Part shown: piece by piece, positions 34,460 through 46,288 of the stretch
Numbering within the stretch: position 1 is the stretch's first letter
How the letters are laid out: each line of letters begins with the position of its first letter
Assembly: GCF_035046505.1 (NCBI RefSeq)
Contig: NC_089824.1
Location: 48,215,774 to 48,279,773 of the forward strand
From: Tiliqua scincoides
Taxonomy: Eukaryota > Chordata > Lepidosauria > Squamata > Scincidae
Reading direction: 5' to 3'
Length of the DNA: 64,000 nucleotides
Program-made: the position numbers and the translations under genes
Notes under the pieces: model-generated
The model's input: the letters and a program-made list of their open reading frames with translations, nothing else
Databases searched by the model: none
Told to the model about the DNA's origin: nothing

Positions 34460-35862
34460 ATCTCAAACTACTTTCTATATTTAGCAGTTGAGATATTGAT
34501 AGAAGTATTAATACTTCTAATATGGAAAGGATGAGAAACAATCCAGGTTTATCACAATTCTCAAGTTTATACTTAGCAAGGTTTCTCTTCTTTAATAAAC
34601 TATTTAGCTGTACCGCTCTTGGACAAGTCCTCTAATATAAGCTATTTTTCAAGTAGAGACATTACAAAAGTGGGAATTTGCAATTACAGTTGTGCTACAA
34701 GTGGGTATAACCAATTACACATATAGAGTGGTTCCGATTCATCTGTGTAAAAAAGATTGGAACCTATGAAGCACTCTTTTTCTGAGCCAAATCAATTGTT
34801 GCAGGGCTGGAGGTAGAACTCCGTTGCCATTGCGACAGTCCTCGTTGTGCTCTACTTGCCTTGCAGAAAGGAGAACAAATGAGAACAAGTCCATGGCAAC
34901 AGCACACCATCATCAACCTCCAGATTTTCTGTCTGGCCTGTTCTTTATCCTTTTAAGCAGGCTGGATGAACAGAAAGTTTGGGGAGCAACCAGAAGAGTA
35001 AAACTTTGTCTTCCAGTCACTCCCCAGGTTTTCCAACTGCTCAGCCTGCTTGAAAGGATGGAGAGCGAGCCAGCCAGTTAGCCAACCAGCCAGGAGATAA
35101 TGACGGCAGCAGTGCCAGAAGCCCAGACAATGGGGGTGCAGGTGGCAACACACTGTCAGGGCTAGACCACAGGTAGCAACCATGGCAGGTCAAAGGTTTG
35201 GCCCAGGAATCAAACCATGAGTCAGAACAGAAAGTCAGGAGTCAGGAACAAGCCACAGTCAGGCCTGGCCCAACTGGAGTGAAGCCCGAAACAGCACCCC
35301 AAATTGTTGCTTTCCCTGTTTTTTTGGATGTGCATGTAAGTATGTCTTATCTGTCCAGATATTTCTTCCAAACAGGCCAAATGGATCCCAGGCACCCCTG
35401 CCCAGCCTGTTTTGAAGAAGAGGATAGTTGGCAAGGAAGTGACAGTGGAGCAATTCCAGAATACTCTATGCCCCTTGCCTCCTCTGCTGCTACTGTCTCC
35501 TCCCTCCTTGGTCATGATTTTAGAACATCTTCCACCTGATCCGTTTGGAAGAAGCATTTGGACAGGAAAGAAGGAGGTGGTGGCAGAGTGATTGCAGCAG
35601 AACCACAGCAGTCCCCTTTTGTCCACCAACCCCACCTCCACAGTTGCTTGCTCACAGCTGCAGGAAGGGGTGAGTTGCTGCTGCTCCTGCAATCCCCTCC
35701 CCTCCCTGCCTAGCAAATAGAAAGAGGATCAGACCTTAAGATGAAATGGCTGGGTGTTAGATTGAGGAAGGGGTGCAAGGCATTCCTACCTATTCACTGT
35801 ATCCCCCAGCCTAACACTCAAAATAGCCACCCAACTTCATGGGCAGGTCAGCCCTGGCCATC
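34460..35862. other. No gene recognised
   Basis: Mostly non-repetitive. The frames over 35198-35539 (plus) and 35222-35716 (minus) have no known domain. A promoter or CpG island is not apparent. Confidence 0.55.
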
Positions 35863-35870
35863 AGTTAGAG

Positions 35871-36104
35871 CAGCCATTTTCAATTTCCCCACTGTGCCAT
35901 GGCACACTGGTGTGCCACAAATGGTCTACAGGTGTGCCACAGGAGTTTGGGGGAGGGTCATTTATTAGTAGATCATTGGGGGATGTGAGCCCCCCACCAA
36001 CAGCATGGTGTGCCTTGTCAATTGTCAAAAAAACTGATGGTGTGCCTTGACAATTTTAGTACCTTGTCAGTGTGCCGTGAGATGAAAAAGACTGAAAATC
36101 ACTG
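35871..36104. mobile_element. hAT element, 234 bp, with perfect 8-bp duplication
   Basis: Ends CAGCCATTTTCAATTTC and GACTGAAAATCACTG are inverted. They are flanked by AGTTAGAG at 35863-35870 and 36105-36112. Inside, GGTGTGCC and TGTCAATTG words are repeated. It is non-coding. The copy at 16796 is a decayed relative. Confidence 0.9.
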
Positions 36105-36112
36105 AGTTAGAG

Positions 36113-37842
36113 CCAGAAGTCAAATCAAGAGTCAAGTTGTTGTTGCTCAGGCAAGGATTTGGTCCAGACAGGAAGCCTGGGTAGCCCAGTTGCTGGCCAG
36201 GGAGGGCAATGCCCATCTGCAACCCAAGAGACTGTTATTCCAGTTGCAGGACTGGCAGTTCATCACATGGGACAGCTGCTAGGTCCGAACATGGATTTTT
36301 TTTTTCTTTTGCACTCCTCCAGACACATATCAAGTATGGACAAGGGCTGAACAGGAGAGCCAAAGAAAAGTGTGCTCGGGAGGCAAGAAAGATGTTGGCA
36401 TCAGGGACCAAAGGTAAGGCCTATATGGAAAAGTCAGACCGAGGAAAGGAGATGTTGATGCAGGAGGAAACAGCAATGAGGAGAGGAGGTCTGAGAAAAA
36501 CCTCACCCAGGACCTAGGAAGGGGCATGAGGGTTGAAGTGCTGTTGGGCAGATGGAGCCAAATGAGCTAGGAAAGCATGGAAACTGTCAGCAGGGAGACC
36601 AAGAAGGCAGAAATGAGACTGGGGGAGCTGGAACACATATTTGTCTAAAATACATCACAACATCTTTGGCTGCAAGTTAATTGAGACACTAGTTATAGAT
36701 GTTTCAACAAACCTCTTACTCAGAACCTTTTCCTCAAATCCTGCACAAATTACAATTCAGAGGAAAGCATAAAGGTCAGTGGTACGACGGGCCAGGAATC
36801 TGTTAACTAGTACGAAGCACGCATTTAGTGCCAACAGTGCGCTGGGTGCCGAAGTGAATGGCAGTTCATTTTACAAGAGCGTGACATTCCTTTCGTTGGG
36901 GCTAATGCTCGTGAGGTTCCCAGTGAATCGTGCCCCAGGTTTCCTGCTTCTCAGCTAGTATCTTCTTTCAGTCTACACAAAAACACAGTGAGTTTTCAGA
37001 TAGGAATTCTTGAGGGAGCCAAAGACCTGCACCTTTCATGAATTAATCCTGGGCTCTTAAGAAGCATGGTTCTGTTTAATGTGGAACATCTGACAGTAGG
37101 GTCTGCATATCTCTTTGTTCACATGCAGAGTATTAAAGGGAAGTGCTGTGTAATCAGTTTAATCGGGTCAGGGGGGAGAAAAACCAGCACACCCGTTCAC
37201 TAGCAAAATCCCAGGCTCTGTAGGTTCAGTGCCACAAAGCCAATTTGGATATCATATATGAATGCATTCAGTTTTATACTGAATGGCTTAATCCTGTTTG
37301 GCTGACTATACTGGGGGCTAAAAGAATAGGCATGGCTTTACACCAAATCCCATCCTTCACCTGTTCTTTGCAAACCGTTTCTCCTGAAACTTCTAAAGAC
37401 AATAGCAGATGGTTGGCTGATGATTAAGCTATGTTGCTCCTTAAACCAAATAAACTATTAATTGCTATTATGCATCCACAAAGCGAATGTATAAACATGC
37501 AGGCCAAAATCCGTTTCTCATGTAGAACTCTATTAACTTCGGTAACTCAAGGTAATTCACAGACTGGATTGCATGACAATTGTTAACCTTCCTACAACTG
37601 TGTTGATGGAAGTACAGTCAATGAGATTAAGCCTAACTTTGTCTAGCTATCTAGTTCACTTCTTTATGGTTCTCACTCTCCGTTCTAGACTAAGCAGCTA
37701 TAGTTTGCATACATATAAATTAAGTACATGCAGCTAAGCAGTAGAGAGGCTCCTCCTCCTCCTTTAATCCTACTTTATAGAAATGCAGTCATATTATTAC
37801 CTTCCAATAATATAATATCACCAATAGGTAGAAAGCAATAGG
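36113..37842. other. No gene recognised; local CpG retention
   Basis: Unclassified stretch. At about 36783-36950 the sequence keeps roughly a dozen CpG dinucleotides (for example GGTACGACGGGCC, GTACGAAGCACGC, TGCCGAAG) within otherwise CpG-poor DNA and outside any recognised transposon. No open frame or repeat explains it. Confidence 0.5.
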
Positions 37843-38055
37843 CAGTGATTCTCAAACGCTCCTGTAGAGTTGGGACCACTGTTAAGTCTTTGCGGGCAAC
37901 AACAGTGCTCCTGGGATCATACTGCCACCACAGAAACAAGGGGTTTTTACACATACCTGGGGTAGCCTCCTTTTTGACCCCAGGTTCAGGTATGATATAC
38001 CCCTGCCTGTCGGGCCTGGTGATGGAACCTGAAGAAAAGGTTCCTAAAGAACCTG
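37843..38055. mobile_element. hAT-like left end, truncated
   Basis: The segment starts CAGTGATTCTCAAACGCTCC, the typical hAT left end, and contains TGGGATCATACTGCCACC like the hAT at 27.9 kb. The right end is not found: CR1 sequence begins at about 38056. Confidence 0.5.
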
Positions 38056-38756
38056 AAGAATAATATTATAATGCCATTGTACAAATCGATGGTAAGGCCA
38101 CACCTGGAGTATTGTGTCCAGTTCTGGTCGCCGCATCTCAAAAAAGACATAGTGGAAATGGAAAAGGTGCAAAAGAGAGCAACTAAGATGATTACTGGGC
38201 TGGGGCACCTTCCTTATGAGGAAAGGCTATGGCGTTTGGGCTTCTTCAGCCTAGAAAAGAGATGCCTGGGGGGGGGACACATGATTGAGACATACAAAAT
38301 TATGCAGGGGATGGACAGAGTGGATAAAGAGATGCTCTTTACACTCTCACATAACACCAGAACCAGGGGACATCCACTAAAATTGAGTGTTGGGAGAGTT
38401 AGGACAGACAAAAGAAAATATTTCTTTATTCAGCATGTGGTTGGTCTGTGGAACTCCTTGCCACAGGATGTGGTGATGGCGTTTGGCCTGGATGCCATTA
38501 AAAGGGGATTGGACAAGTTTCTCGAGGAAAAATCCATTACGGGTTACAAGCCATGATGTGTATGTGCAACCTCCTGATTTTAGAAATGGGCTATGTCAGA
38601 AGGCCAGATGCAAGGGAGGGCACCAGGATGAGGTCTCTTGTTATCTGGTGTGCTCCCTGGGGCATTTGGTGGGCCGCTGTGAGATACAGGAAGCTGGACT
38701 AAATGGACCTATGGCCTGATCCAGTGGGGTTGTTCTTATGTTCTTATGCAAAAGAA
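38056..38756 (+). mobile_element. CR1 LINE 3' fragment, best-preserved copy
   Basis: An uninterrupted frame of 161 codons (38071-38556) encodes the C-terminus of the CR1 reverse transcriptase. It starts MPLYKSMVRPHLEYCVQFW, continues KKDIVEMEKVQKRATKMI, then YKIMQGMDRVDKEML, NTRTRGHPLKL, and ends VGLWNSLPQDVVMAFGLDA with KRGLDKFLEEKS. The RT catalytic core (YxDD) lies upstream and is missing. The 3' UTR follows, with GATCCAGTGGGGTTGTTCTT and the octamer repeat TTCTTATGTTCTTATG at the end. The open frame suggests a relatively recent insertion compared with the copies at 8.9 and 33 kb. Confidence 0.93.
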
Positions 38757-39648
38757 AATGGCACTACTTCTGGATCCATTGCCTGAAATAACTACTTCTT
38801 GGTAAAATTTACTGTGATTATACGGAACTTCCCTTTACTACTCTGCATATGAAGAAATAAAGAAGAAACATGGGAAGAAAGACAGTAGGAGCCCCTACTG
38901 TCAGATGTTCCTATTGGCTAAAATTCCTATCATTTCCATTTCTTAAAAGCCACGTTTGCATGGCTAGAGATGAATTTGATGAAATGGTAACAAGACTGTC
39001 TGATTCAGAGTCTGAAAATCTACCCTGGGAAAATAAAAGGCAAAAGTTAAATTCAACATGCCTTACCTTTAATTAAAAGATCTCTCACCAAAACATTCAC
39101 TGTGTACAGAGTACTTTCATTAATTCATTCAAACATTCAGTAGTATTTTACCGTCTGACCTATGCTCATGGATATCTAATACACATTTCTCTCTCATCCA
39201 AGGCAATTGACATTGATAGAATCTTAAGGGCCATAAACTTTGACTTGATTTGACTACAGAGAGCGTTGGTGGAGGGATTTACTTACAGTAATTCTCACCT
39301 CCCATACACAGCACGATGAAAACAGTATACATAATCTTCCCAACAGGACTAGCTGGAAACTCATCTTGGAAAGCTTAAATGTCCCTATGGCACAGAAGCT
39401 GATGAGTGATAGGTCTTTGTTATGGCAAGTGTTGCCCAACAACCAAATTGCACAAATTAACATACTTGGCGAGGAATATCTTGCTTTCTCATTTAATGGA
39501 AAGAAAGTGGCTCATTTCCAGAAGAAGGTTGACTGGTTCAGTGACAAAAGCACCAATCAGAATATTTTTCAAAAGAATTACCATGTGTGTCTCTTGAGGT
39601 TTTCAAATAATGACTAAAAATGTTGAAGAGCTGGTATAGTATAATGCA
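38757..39648. other. No gene recognised
   Basis: AT-rich unclassified sequence between CR1 and the next hAT element. Confidence 0.6.
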
Positions 39649-39656
39649 GTGGTTCT

Positions 39657-40009
39657 CACTCCTTTAGCACTGGGACCCACTTTTTAGAATGAGAATCTGT
39701 CAGGACCAGCCGGAAATGATGTCATGACCGGAAGTGACATCATCAAGCAGGAAAATTTTCAACAATCCTAGGCTGCAATCCTACCCACACTTACCCAGGA
39801 GTAAGTCCCATTTACTATCATTGTTAAAAGCATCTTCATAGTAGCCTGTTAAAAGTACATATTTGTGATATTTCCCCAAATGTAGTCACATACCTTGGTA
39901 ACATTAAGTCTAATATATTAAAAATAAAATATTGAAATGAATGGTGATCCACCTGAAATTGGCTCATAACCCACCTAGTGGGTCCCGATCCACAGTTTGA
40001 GAAACACTG
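39657..40009. mobile_element. hAT element, 353 bp, with 8-bp duplication
   Basis: Ends CAGTGGTTCTCACTCC and CAGTTTGAGAAACACTG are inverted. The flanks GTATAATG (39649-39656) and GTATAGTG (40010-40017) match at 7 of 8 positions. The interior includes GGAAATGATGTCATGACCGG and a short run of the ATCCTA-TTACCC palindromic repeat. It is non-coding. Confidence 0.85.
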
Positions 40010-40028
40010 GTATAGTGGCTAAGAGTGA

Positions 40029-40223
40029 GGACCAAATCCTATCCTATTTCCCAGCATTGATGCAGCCAAGCCAAGGGGTGTGCACTGCATCCTATCATGG
40101 GAGGGGCAGTCATGGAGGCCTCCTCAAGGTATGGGAATGTTTGGAGACACACTGTGGCTGCATCGGCACTGGAAAGTTGCATCGGCACTGCATCCAGCTG
40201 GAAAGTTGGATGGGATTCAGCCC
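40029..40223. mobile_element. Palindromic MITE, Harbinger-like
   Basis: Starts GGACCAAATCCTATCC and ends GTTGGATGGGATTCAGCCC. The inner phrase TGCACTGCATCCTATCATGG corresponds to the other family members. The target duplication is not clear (TGA against TCA). Confidence 0.65.
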
Positions 40224-40267
40224 TCAGGCTGCAGTTTTATTGCAAGGACTTACCTGAGAGTGACAGC

Positions 40268-40791
40268 CCAATCCAACCTAAATCCCCACATGGCAAAGCA
40301 GAAGTGCCAGTGCAGATTCCACTGCATCCCTCAAGAGCTTTTTGGCTGCTGGAGGTCTCCTCGGGGTAAGGGGACATTTGTCCTCTTGCCTTGGGATAAG
40401 CTGCAGCTGCAACAGGTCAACTCAGACCTGCACCAGCTGTATCAGTGCCACAAGTCTGCATTGATCTGTGCAGGCAGATCAGCCCTGGGAAGGTGGATTT
40501 GGGGCATGCTGCCATTGCCACCAACCCCACCCGCAACCTGGGCCCAATCCACTCACCCCCACCCATTCCACTCCCTCCCTGCCCTCCCCTGCCCCATTCC
40601 ACTACCTGCATCAGGCTTACCTGCTCCGGTAGGGCTCCCAACAACCACCAGCATGCACAAAAAGGCTCTGGCATTCCCTCCAGCACACCAAGTGCTTACA
40701 GTCCAAAGCACTTTAAGGCACTTTTGTGGCAGCCATTGCCAGCAGAATATAGATTCTGCCAAGTGCTTCCTTTCAATAGGATTGGGCCATA
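40268..40791. mobile_element. GC-rich MITE with inverted ends (CAATCCTA family)
   Basis: Ends AGCCCAATCCAACCTAAATC and TTTCAATAGGATTGGGCCAT are inverted. The core holds GACATTTGTCCTCTTGCCTT and a CCCTCC-rich block. The plus-strand frame of 240 codons across it is a GC-composition artefact: no start context, no domain, and it runs through both MITEs. Confidence 0.75.
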
Positions 40792-40845
40792 AGTCCCATT
40801 AAATTCATTACAACTTACTTTTGAGTAGACATGCATAGAATGTGC
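40790..40845. repeat. Short palindromic interspersed repeat fragment
   Basis: CATAAGTCCCATTAAATTCA and TTACTTTTGAGTAGACATGC, then ATAGAATG, match one half of the dispersed ATCCTATGCATG repeat on the opposite strand. It abuts the preceding MITE. Confidence 0.55.
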
Positions 40846-40854
40846 TGCAAGCTA

Positions 40855-41040
40855 TTAATCAGGACTTCACTGGTCAAATCTCACCTCTGCCATGAACTCA
40901 CTAGATGTCCTTAGCTCACCCAACCCTCCCAGCCTTAGCTCCCCAACAGCAATAAAGGGAAATAATACAGTACCTTACAGGGTTGTAAGATAATACATTT
41001 GAAATGCTTTCCTCACTCATTAAGTTTTATTATTATTAAA
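40855..41040 (+). mobile_element. tRNA-derived CORE/MIR-like SINE, diverged
   Basis: A B-box-like TGGTCAAATCTC near 40872 is followed by CTCTGCCATGAACTCACTAG and GTACCTTACAGGGTTGTAAG, then an A/T-rich end with TTATTATTATTAAAC. The order fits a CORE-SINE. Confidence 0.6.
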
Positions 41041-41464
41041 CCTTATGCTAAAAGGGATGCACAAATGTGTAACTACCCAACCAGAAGTGGTGGAATTTTA
41101 GTTTGATATATTCACTGATTGCCATCAAAGGCTGTTTGTGGAGAGCCTCCTAAAATATAGCACTAAACACAGAGCCTGGAATTTGCTGTTACAGTCCAGT
41201 GCCAAGGAGTCTGAAGAAAGATGACATAAAGAAACAGGTCTCAACCTTGGAGGCAGCAAAATGTTTTTGATTGTCCATTTTTTGATGTTCGCAAATGATT
41301 TGCCAAAGGTTACTACTGGAGACCAAGCAGGAAATAATCAATGAAGGAACCATATATTCTAATGGGAAAGTCATTACTGCAGAGAATGAGAGTAATGAAT
41401 GCAACCCAGAGCCAACATTACTCATCAAGTTCTCCCTCTTTTTCTTTGAAACTAAAGGCACATG

Positions 41465-42115
41465 CCCACCTCCCATCATGCTCCCTCCTCTTTAACTGCA
41501 TTCTGGCTGCCTTACAATGAACCTGGGAAAGCAGAAGCCTAGACACAATGGTGCTAACCATGGGTTCAGACGCTAACACCAAACCATGGTTTGATACTAC
41601 ATGAACAAGCCCTGTGCTGTATGACAATGTGCCTGCTTTTTACACTGTCAATCACAATATGATTTTGAAGTTTCTCTTCAGATTGCATTCCCTAAGGGTA
41701 AAAAAAATAATAATAATGTACAGTTTAGCATTATAAGGGTAGGCCTTATGTTTGCCCATTCCCACCTCCCCTTATACTCCCTCTTCCTCTTCCCTCTCCA
41801 TCATCTTCTTGTGCACTCAGTCAAGCTTTTGCAGAAACCATCCTTTTCCTTTCTCTCAAGCAGCAAAGCATAATCTACCCTTGCCCCTCAAACCAGGACA
41901 GCAAAACAGTTTCAAACCACTGTTTACACTCAAGAGGACATAACGAAGACAAGTCTAGTGCACAACGGGAGGAAGCAGGGAGTGTGTGAACACAGGGCCT
42001 GTTCCCATAGCACCAAACTATGGTTTAGTGTTAACATCTGAACCAAGCCATTGTGTCTGGGATTCTGCTTCTCAGGTTATTTGTAAGTCAGTCAGAACAC
42101 AGCAAGGAACACAGT
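41465..42115. repeat. Long inverted repeat, arms about 130-150 bp
   Basis: The left arm (about 41465-41622) and right arm (about 41985-42115) are reverse complements with scattered mismatches. Matching landmarks are AGACACAATGG and TTCAG with AACACCAAACCATGGTTTG on the left, and AAACTATGGTTTAGTGTTAA and CCATTGTGTCTGGGATTCTG on the right. The central spacer of about 360 bp (AT- and CT-rich) shows no gene. This structure is typical of a foldback or long-TIR DNA transposon. The family and target duplication are not determined. Confidence 0.75.
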
Positions 42116-43544
42116 CAAGGAGCGATGAAGCAAACCAAAGGGTCGTTAACACCAGAATGCACTGTGGAACTCCATAGAAAACAACTCCTGGACCATCACA
42201 CTAAGGTCAACCTGACCTAAAGCTCAAGGAAATGAGTGACAATACCAAAAGCTGAAAACAGAAAACCATTAACCCTCATCTTGCAGAAATGGAAACTTAG
42301 AGCATGAACTTTTGTTAGGAGGTTTCTCCTAAAACACAGCCTAGAAATATTATACCTCAACACTTATTTTTGTCCCTTCATTTTAGTTTTCCATCCCCAC
42401 TCATTCCTTGCAATGAAGAGACTTGAGAATTACTCAGAGCGGGAAAAGATCAGACTGCTGGATAGGGACAAGAAAGGGAATGTGGTTTCCTGAAAAGTTT
42501 CCAGAAACTACATGGGAAAATAACTCTTGAAGAAATGTAAGGACTGGAAACACTTCCTTCTCCAGCAGCATTTCCACAGTGTTGTTTGTTGGGCCAAATG
42601 TAATAACAGTTCTGCTATTATTGTTGCAAAGAGGGTGGGCAAGGAAGGGGGAGAGGTAATTCATGCAACAAGCAGCTGTAATTTCTGGGGTTACAAACCA
42701 TGTCTACTATGAGACACGGTATTCATGTGGTTTGAACAGGCAGCTCTGCATTTTCAAAAGAGATGGGCTTTTTTCCCCTCTCATCCCTACCAAAAGCTAT
42801 CCAGGAATGCATTGGGCAGCAAGAATCTGAACTTAAAAGCCTGCCTGGGTTTGTTTGTCCCCTTTTTTCAGAATGACATGAAGCACATTTAATCAGTTTT
42901 CTCTACAACATACCATTTAATAGGGCTATTAGTAGACAAGGAGCTGAAGAATCTATATGGTGATGTACGTGGCATGGCTTCCACAAACATTTCAAAAAAG
43001 TGACATTCAGACTGAATCTCAGAGTTCCTTCCCAAGCCTGAGAATTTTCAAGGGAAGCCAGTGAGTTTCTAGAGACAAGTGGCATTTTTCAGAGAGGTTT
43101 CTGCTTGACAACCTCCTTTTTTAAGACCAAAGTTACAAGAATCACTGTTGCAGATAAGAAAACAATTTGCTATTTTCTGCTATATTATAAACCAGAGAAG
43201 GCATACAGCAATCCTGGGATGAGAGGAAGGATCTTCCAACACAATCCTCATTCTTTCAGTCTTCTGTGTCTAATCCCTGAACCAAAACTTAAAAGTCCTG
43301 CAATTTCTTTAATTTTGCAACTGGAGCAACACATGGGGGAAAAAATCTGCCTAGTAAACTCCTCAGTGTTCACTGCTTTACTCTTTCCTATAAATCTATA
43401 TATAAGGATATTGAAAAAGAAGAAAGTGAACTAGAAACAAAGGAGAACCACAGATGTAGCAAATTTTTAAAAAATGCAGTGAAGCTACAGAGAGCTACTG
43501 TGAAATCATGGCTAGTGTACTAGATTTGGACTAGATTTTGGACC
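42116..43544. other. No gene recognised
   Basis: Unclassified DNA without repeat termini. The frame over 43105-43434 has no recognisable domain. Confidence 0.6.
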
Positions 43545-43573
43545 AGTTCTTGAAGTGGGTCACTTCAAGAACT
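43545..43573. repeat. Perfect 13-bp inverted repeat with 3-base loop
   Basis: AGTTCTTGAAGTG at 43545-43557 pairs exactly with CACTTCAAGAACT at 43561-43573, separated by GGT. It has no T-run after it and no surrounding gene, so neither a terminator nor a microRNA precursor is supported (the stem is too short). Confidence 0.9.
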
Positions 43574-43779
43574 CTGTTCAGCCACAATGTTCAGCCTAAT
43601 TTACTGCAAGGGTTTTAAAAGGATATTATGAGATTATCCCATGTAAATTACCCCATCTAAGTGGGGGGGGAAAGGCAGATGTGAATACAACAAATAATAT
43701 TATAAGGTATTATATTTGTTGCAAATAGTAGTATCAAGGGAGCAATTTTAAGTGAGAAAACTGTGAAGGTGAAGGTTAA

Positions 43780-44510
43780 TGAGTCATAGTGTGATCCAGA
43801 TTGAGGGGGCCCAGCAGCTTTTGAGTTAAAAGATAATCCTTCAAAGACAGATTTAAAGTCATGCCTAATTTGGTTTAAGCCTAGTACTAAGACTCGTGGA
43901 ACTACTTCAAGCCATTTGAAAACCTCAAGTAAGAATACTGCGCCACCAGTGTTTTCACAGGGAGTGTTTCTTCCTAAGTGGCAAGTGTGGTGTTTCTCTC
44001 AGCAAATAGCTAACTTGGCTTATGGAGGAACTTGATAGACCATTAGAGCCCATGCATTTTGCCACTCCCAGTTTGGTGGCTGAGTGACTCATGGTTAGAT
44101 GAATTAGTGGAATGATTGAAGGGGGACTCAAGACTGACCACAGAGTTCTCTGTGGCTTGGGGGGGGGGAGGGAACCTGGATGGGATCCTTTCAGCTAGGA
44201 TTGCAGAGTTGACCACAGGGGCCTTGTGAGTTGGAGCAGGCTCTGCGGTTCATAGCTTCCTTTACTCCCTGGTACAACTGAAGGGGGTTAAAATGTAAGA
44301 AGCTGGGGATTGTTAGTGGGTGATCCTTGGCTTTGAGTAAGGGCAGGAAAAGAAGAGTAGAGAGAGTGGTTTTAGTCTCCCCCAGCATTGAAAGGAACCT
44401 GCACTATATGGGGGTGGACTTGAGGCTAATAAATTGTCATTGCAGATTTGATTATTGTAATAAACTGTCCCATTTCAACCTATGCCACCTTGTCACATGT
44501 CATTATTGGG
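43780..44510 (+). other. Possible degraded LTR-retroelement end (weak)
   Basis: The stretch has a G-rich leader-like part and, near 44428 and 44459, two AATAAA-type signals close together (GCTAATAAATTGTC and GTAATAAACTGTCCC). Such spacing occurs at the ends of reptilian LTR elements. No paired repeat, protein domain or clear boundary is visible, so this is only a possibility. If it is an LTR fossil it is broken and incomplete. Confidence 0.2.
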
Positions 44511-46280
44511 GGTATGTGGACAAAATATTATAGTATTAGAAGGTTTTTTTTACAGTTCTTTTGTCTGTTTCATCTCATACTGAAATGAGAACAAATAAGG
44601 ATAGGGTCAGGGTACCAATTACAATTCATCCAAATATAAGTTAGTCTACCTTTAGAAAACTGTGGTAAATAACATTTTTTCAGGCCTTCCTAATTCCTCA
44701 TTTTAATTATTTTTATATTAACCAATTGGGATAAGTTTCCATCTGGAAACTCACTGAATAAGACAGTGTCACATGGCACAATTGGCATCCCTTCCTAGAG
44801 CCTAGGAGAGGGGGGATAAAGGGGGTAATTTGTACCCCGACCCAGGGTCAGAAAGGGGTCCAGGAACCACAGGAGGGGGTCTAGAAATTTCCTGGGGCCT
44901 TACATTTTCCAATCTCTCCCAGACTCACTGCCCATGAGGAATGCTAGGGGCATTACCATGGGCACATGGCAGCAACTACTGCTACAAGGTCCAGGAATGC
45001 ATACATTCGTTAACAGTGTCAAATCTGGGAGGAAACTGACCTGCTACGGTAGCTCTTTGGCTTGTGGATCCACTTACCATAAAGAAGTGTAGAGGAGCTC
45101 AGCGACACAACTGGGGGACTACAGCTGCTACAGAAGTCAGTTTTAGTATACATATGACACTCTCCATTCTAGCGTGAACCCAAATACAATCATACTAATC
45201 TCCTGCAATGATTTTCTATATTTGAAAGATTTTAGAGAGACTTAGGAGTGTGTTTGGTTTTCTGAATCTAGCTGCCAATGCTGGGCAGGCAGGGAGACCT
45301 GCATTGGAAAGACTGGTAGACCTGGGCTCCAAAGACTATTCCGGCTATTGCCACTTTCCCCCTGCCTGTTTTGTCCCAGTTTTGCCCACCCCCCCATTGC
45401 CAACCGCATTCTGTTTCACTCCCTCCCTCTTTGGGAAACGGCCCAAAAGAAACTTTGTACCCCCTGATAAAATTCCTCTCAGAGGCCCTGTCCCTTCCAT
45501 TACTTGCTAAAAGGTACTTCTTGCACACAGCAATGAAAGGAGCAGATTTACATGACAGATCAGCATGAAACTGACATCCTGAATGGCCACTTAGAATTAG
45601 AAAACTGGGCAGCTTCATTGCAGGCTCACACAAAACCAGCATGGGAACTCATAAATGGCCAAATGCTACTCATATCTCCTTTCCCAACACCCAGCAAAGG
45701 CTACTCTTGCTTGACTTTGACAATTAAAGACCTGATTATATTTTTAATCATGCTCTTTGAAAAATAATCAAACAGTATGTTTAAGGTAAATGAAAGGAAT
45801 CCTAGACAAGGCAGTTCATCAATAATTGGTAAAATGCCCACAGGAGCAGTTGACTAGCAGTTAATTTATAGCGGATGGAAAATTAACATCACAGGCTTTG
45901 ATCTTCCCTTCACATATTTCCAAGAGCTCCCAGTAACTCTGCTTTAGCTATCATTAGGCTTTCTTACTAACTTAAGCACATCCAGAGCTCAAAGGAGGAC
46001 TGAGGAAGGAAAAGTCACAGCTTGGTGCGAAATGGCTTTGCCATTTCAGTAACTGGCGCCCTGATCTTAGACTCACTTATTCGGAGAAAAATTCCACTGC
46101 ATTCACAGATGCAGATTTCCAGGACTCAACTTCATGTAAAGTTGCATTCCTTAGCCTGCTTGCTCTGGAGTAATCTCATCAGTCTCCACTCACTTCATCA
46201 TGCACAGGTAAATTGTGATTGCAGCTTGAGATGCAACCAGGTTGCACAGATGTAAGCAAAGCCAGGATGGATAAATTATT
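44511..46280. other. Mostly unclassified; probable old DNA-transposon piece
   Basis: Near 44800-44890 the text GGGGGATAAAGGGGGTAATT and TACCCCGACCCAGGGTCAG resembles the left end of a common reptilian non-autonomous DNA element, but the other end is not found. The rest shows no transposon or gene. Confidence 0.45.
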
Positions 46281-46288
46281 TATTAGTA

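Noticed and set aside
40080-40802. Plus-strand open frame of 240 codons
   Set aside because: It runs through two MITEs, has a Pro/His-rich composition typical of CCTCC-type DNA, and overlaps open frames in other phases. There is no domain or start context.
43780-44510. Confident LTR retroelement call
   Set aside because: Only two AATAAA-type signals and a G-rich leader-like part are visible. No paired repeat, primer site or protein domain supports it, so it is listed only as a weak possibility.
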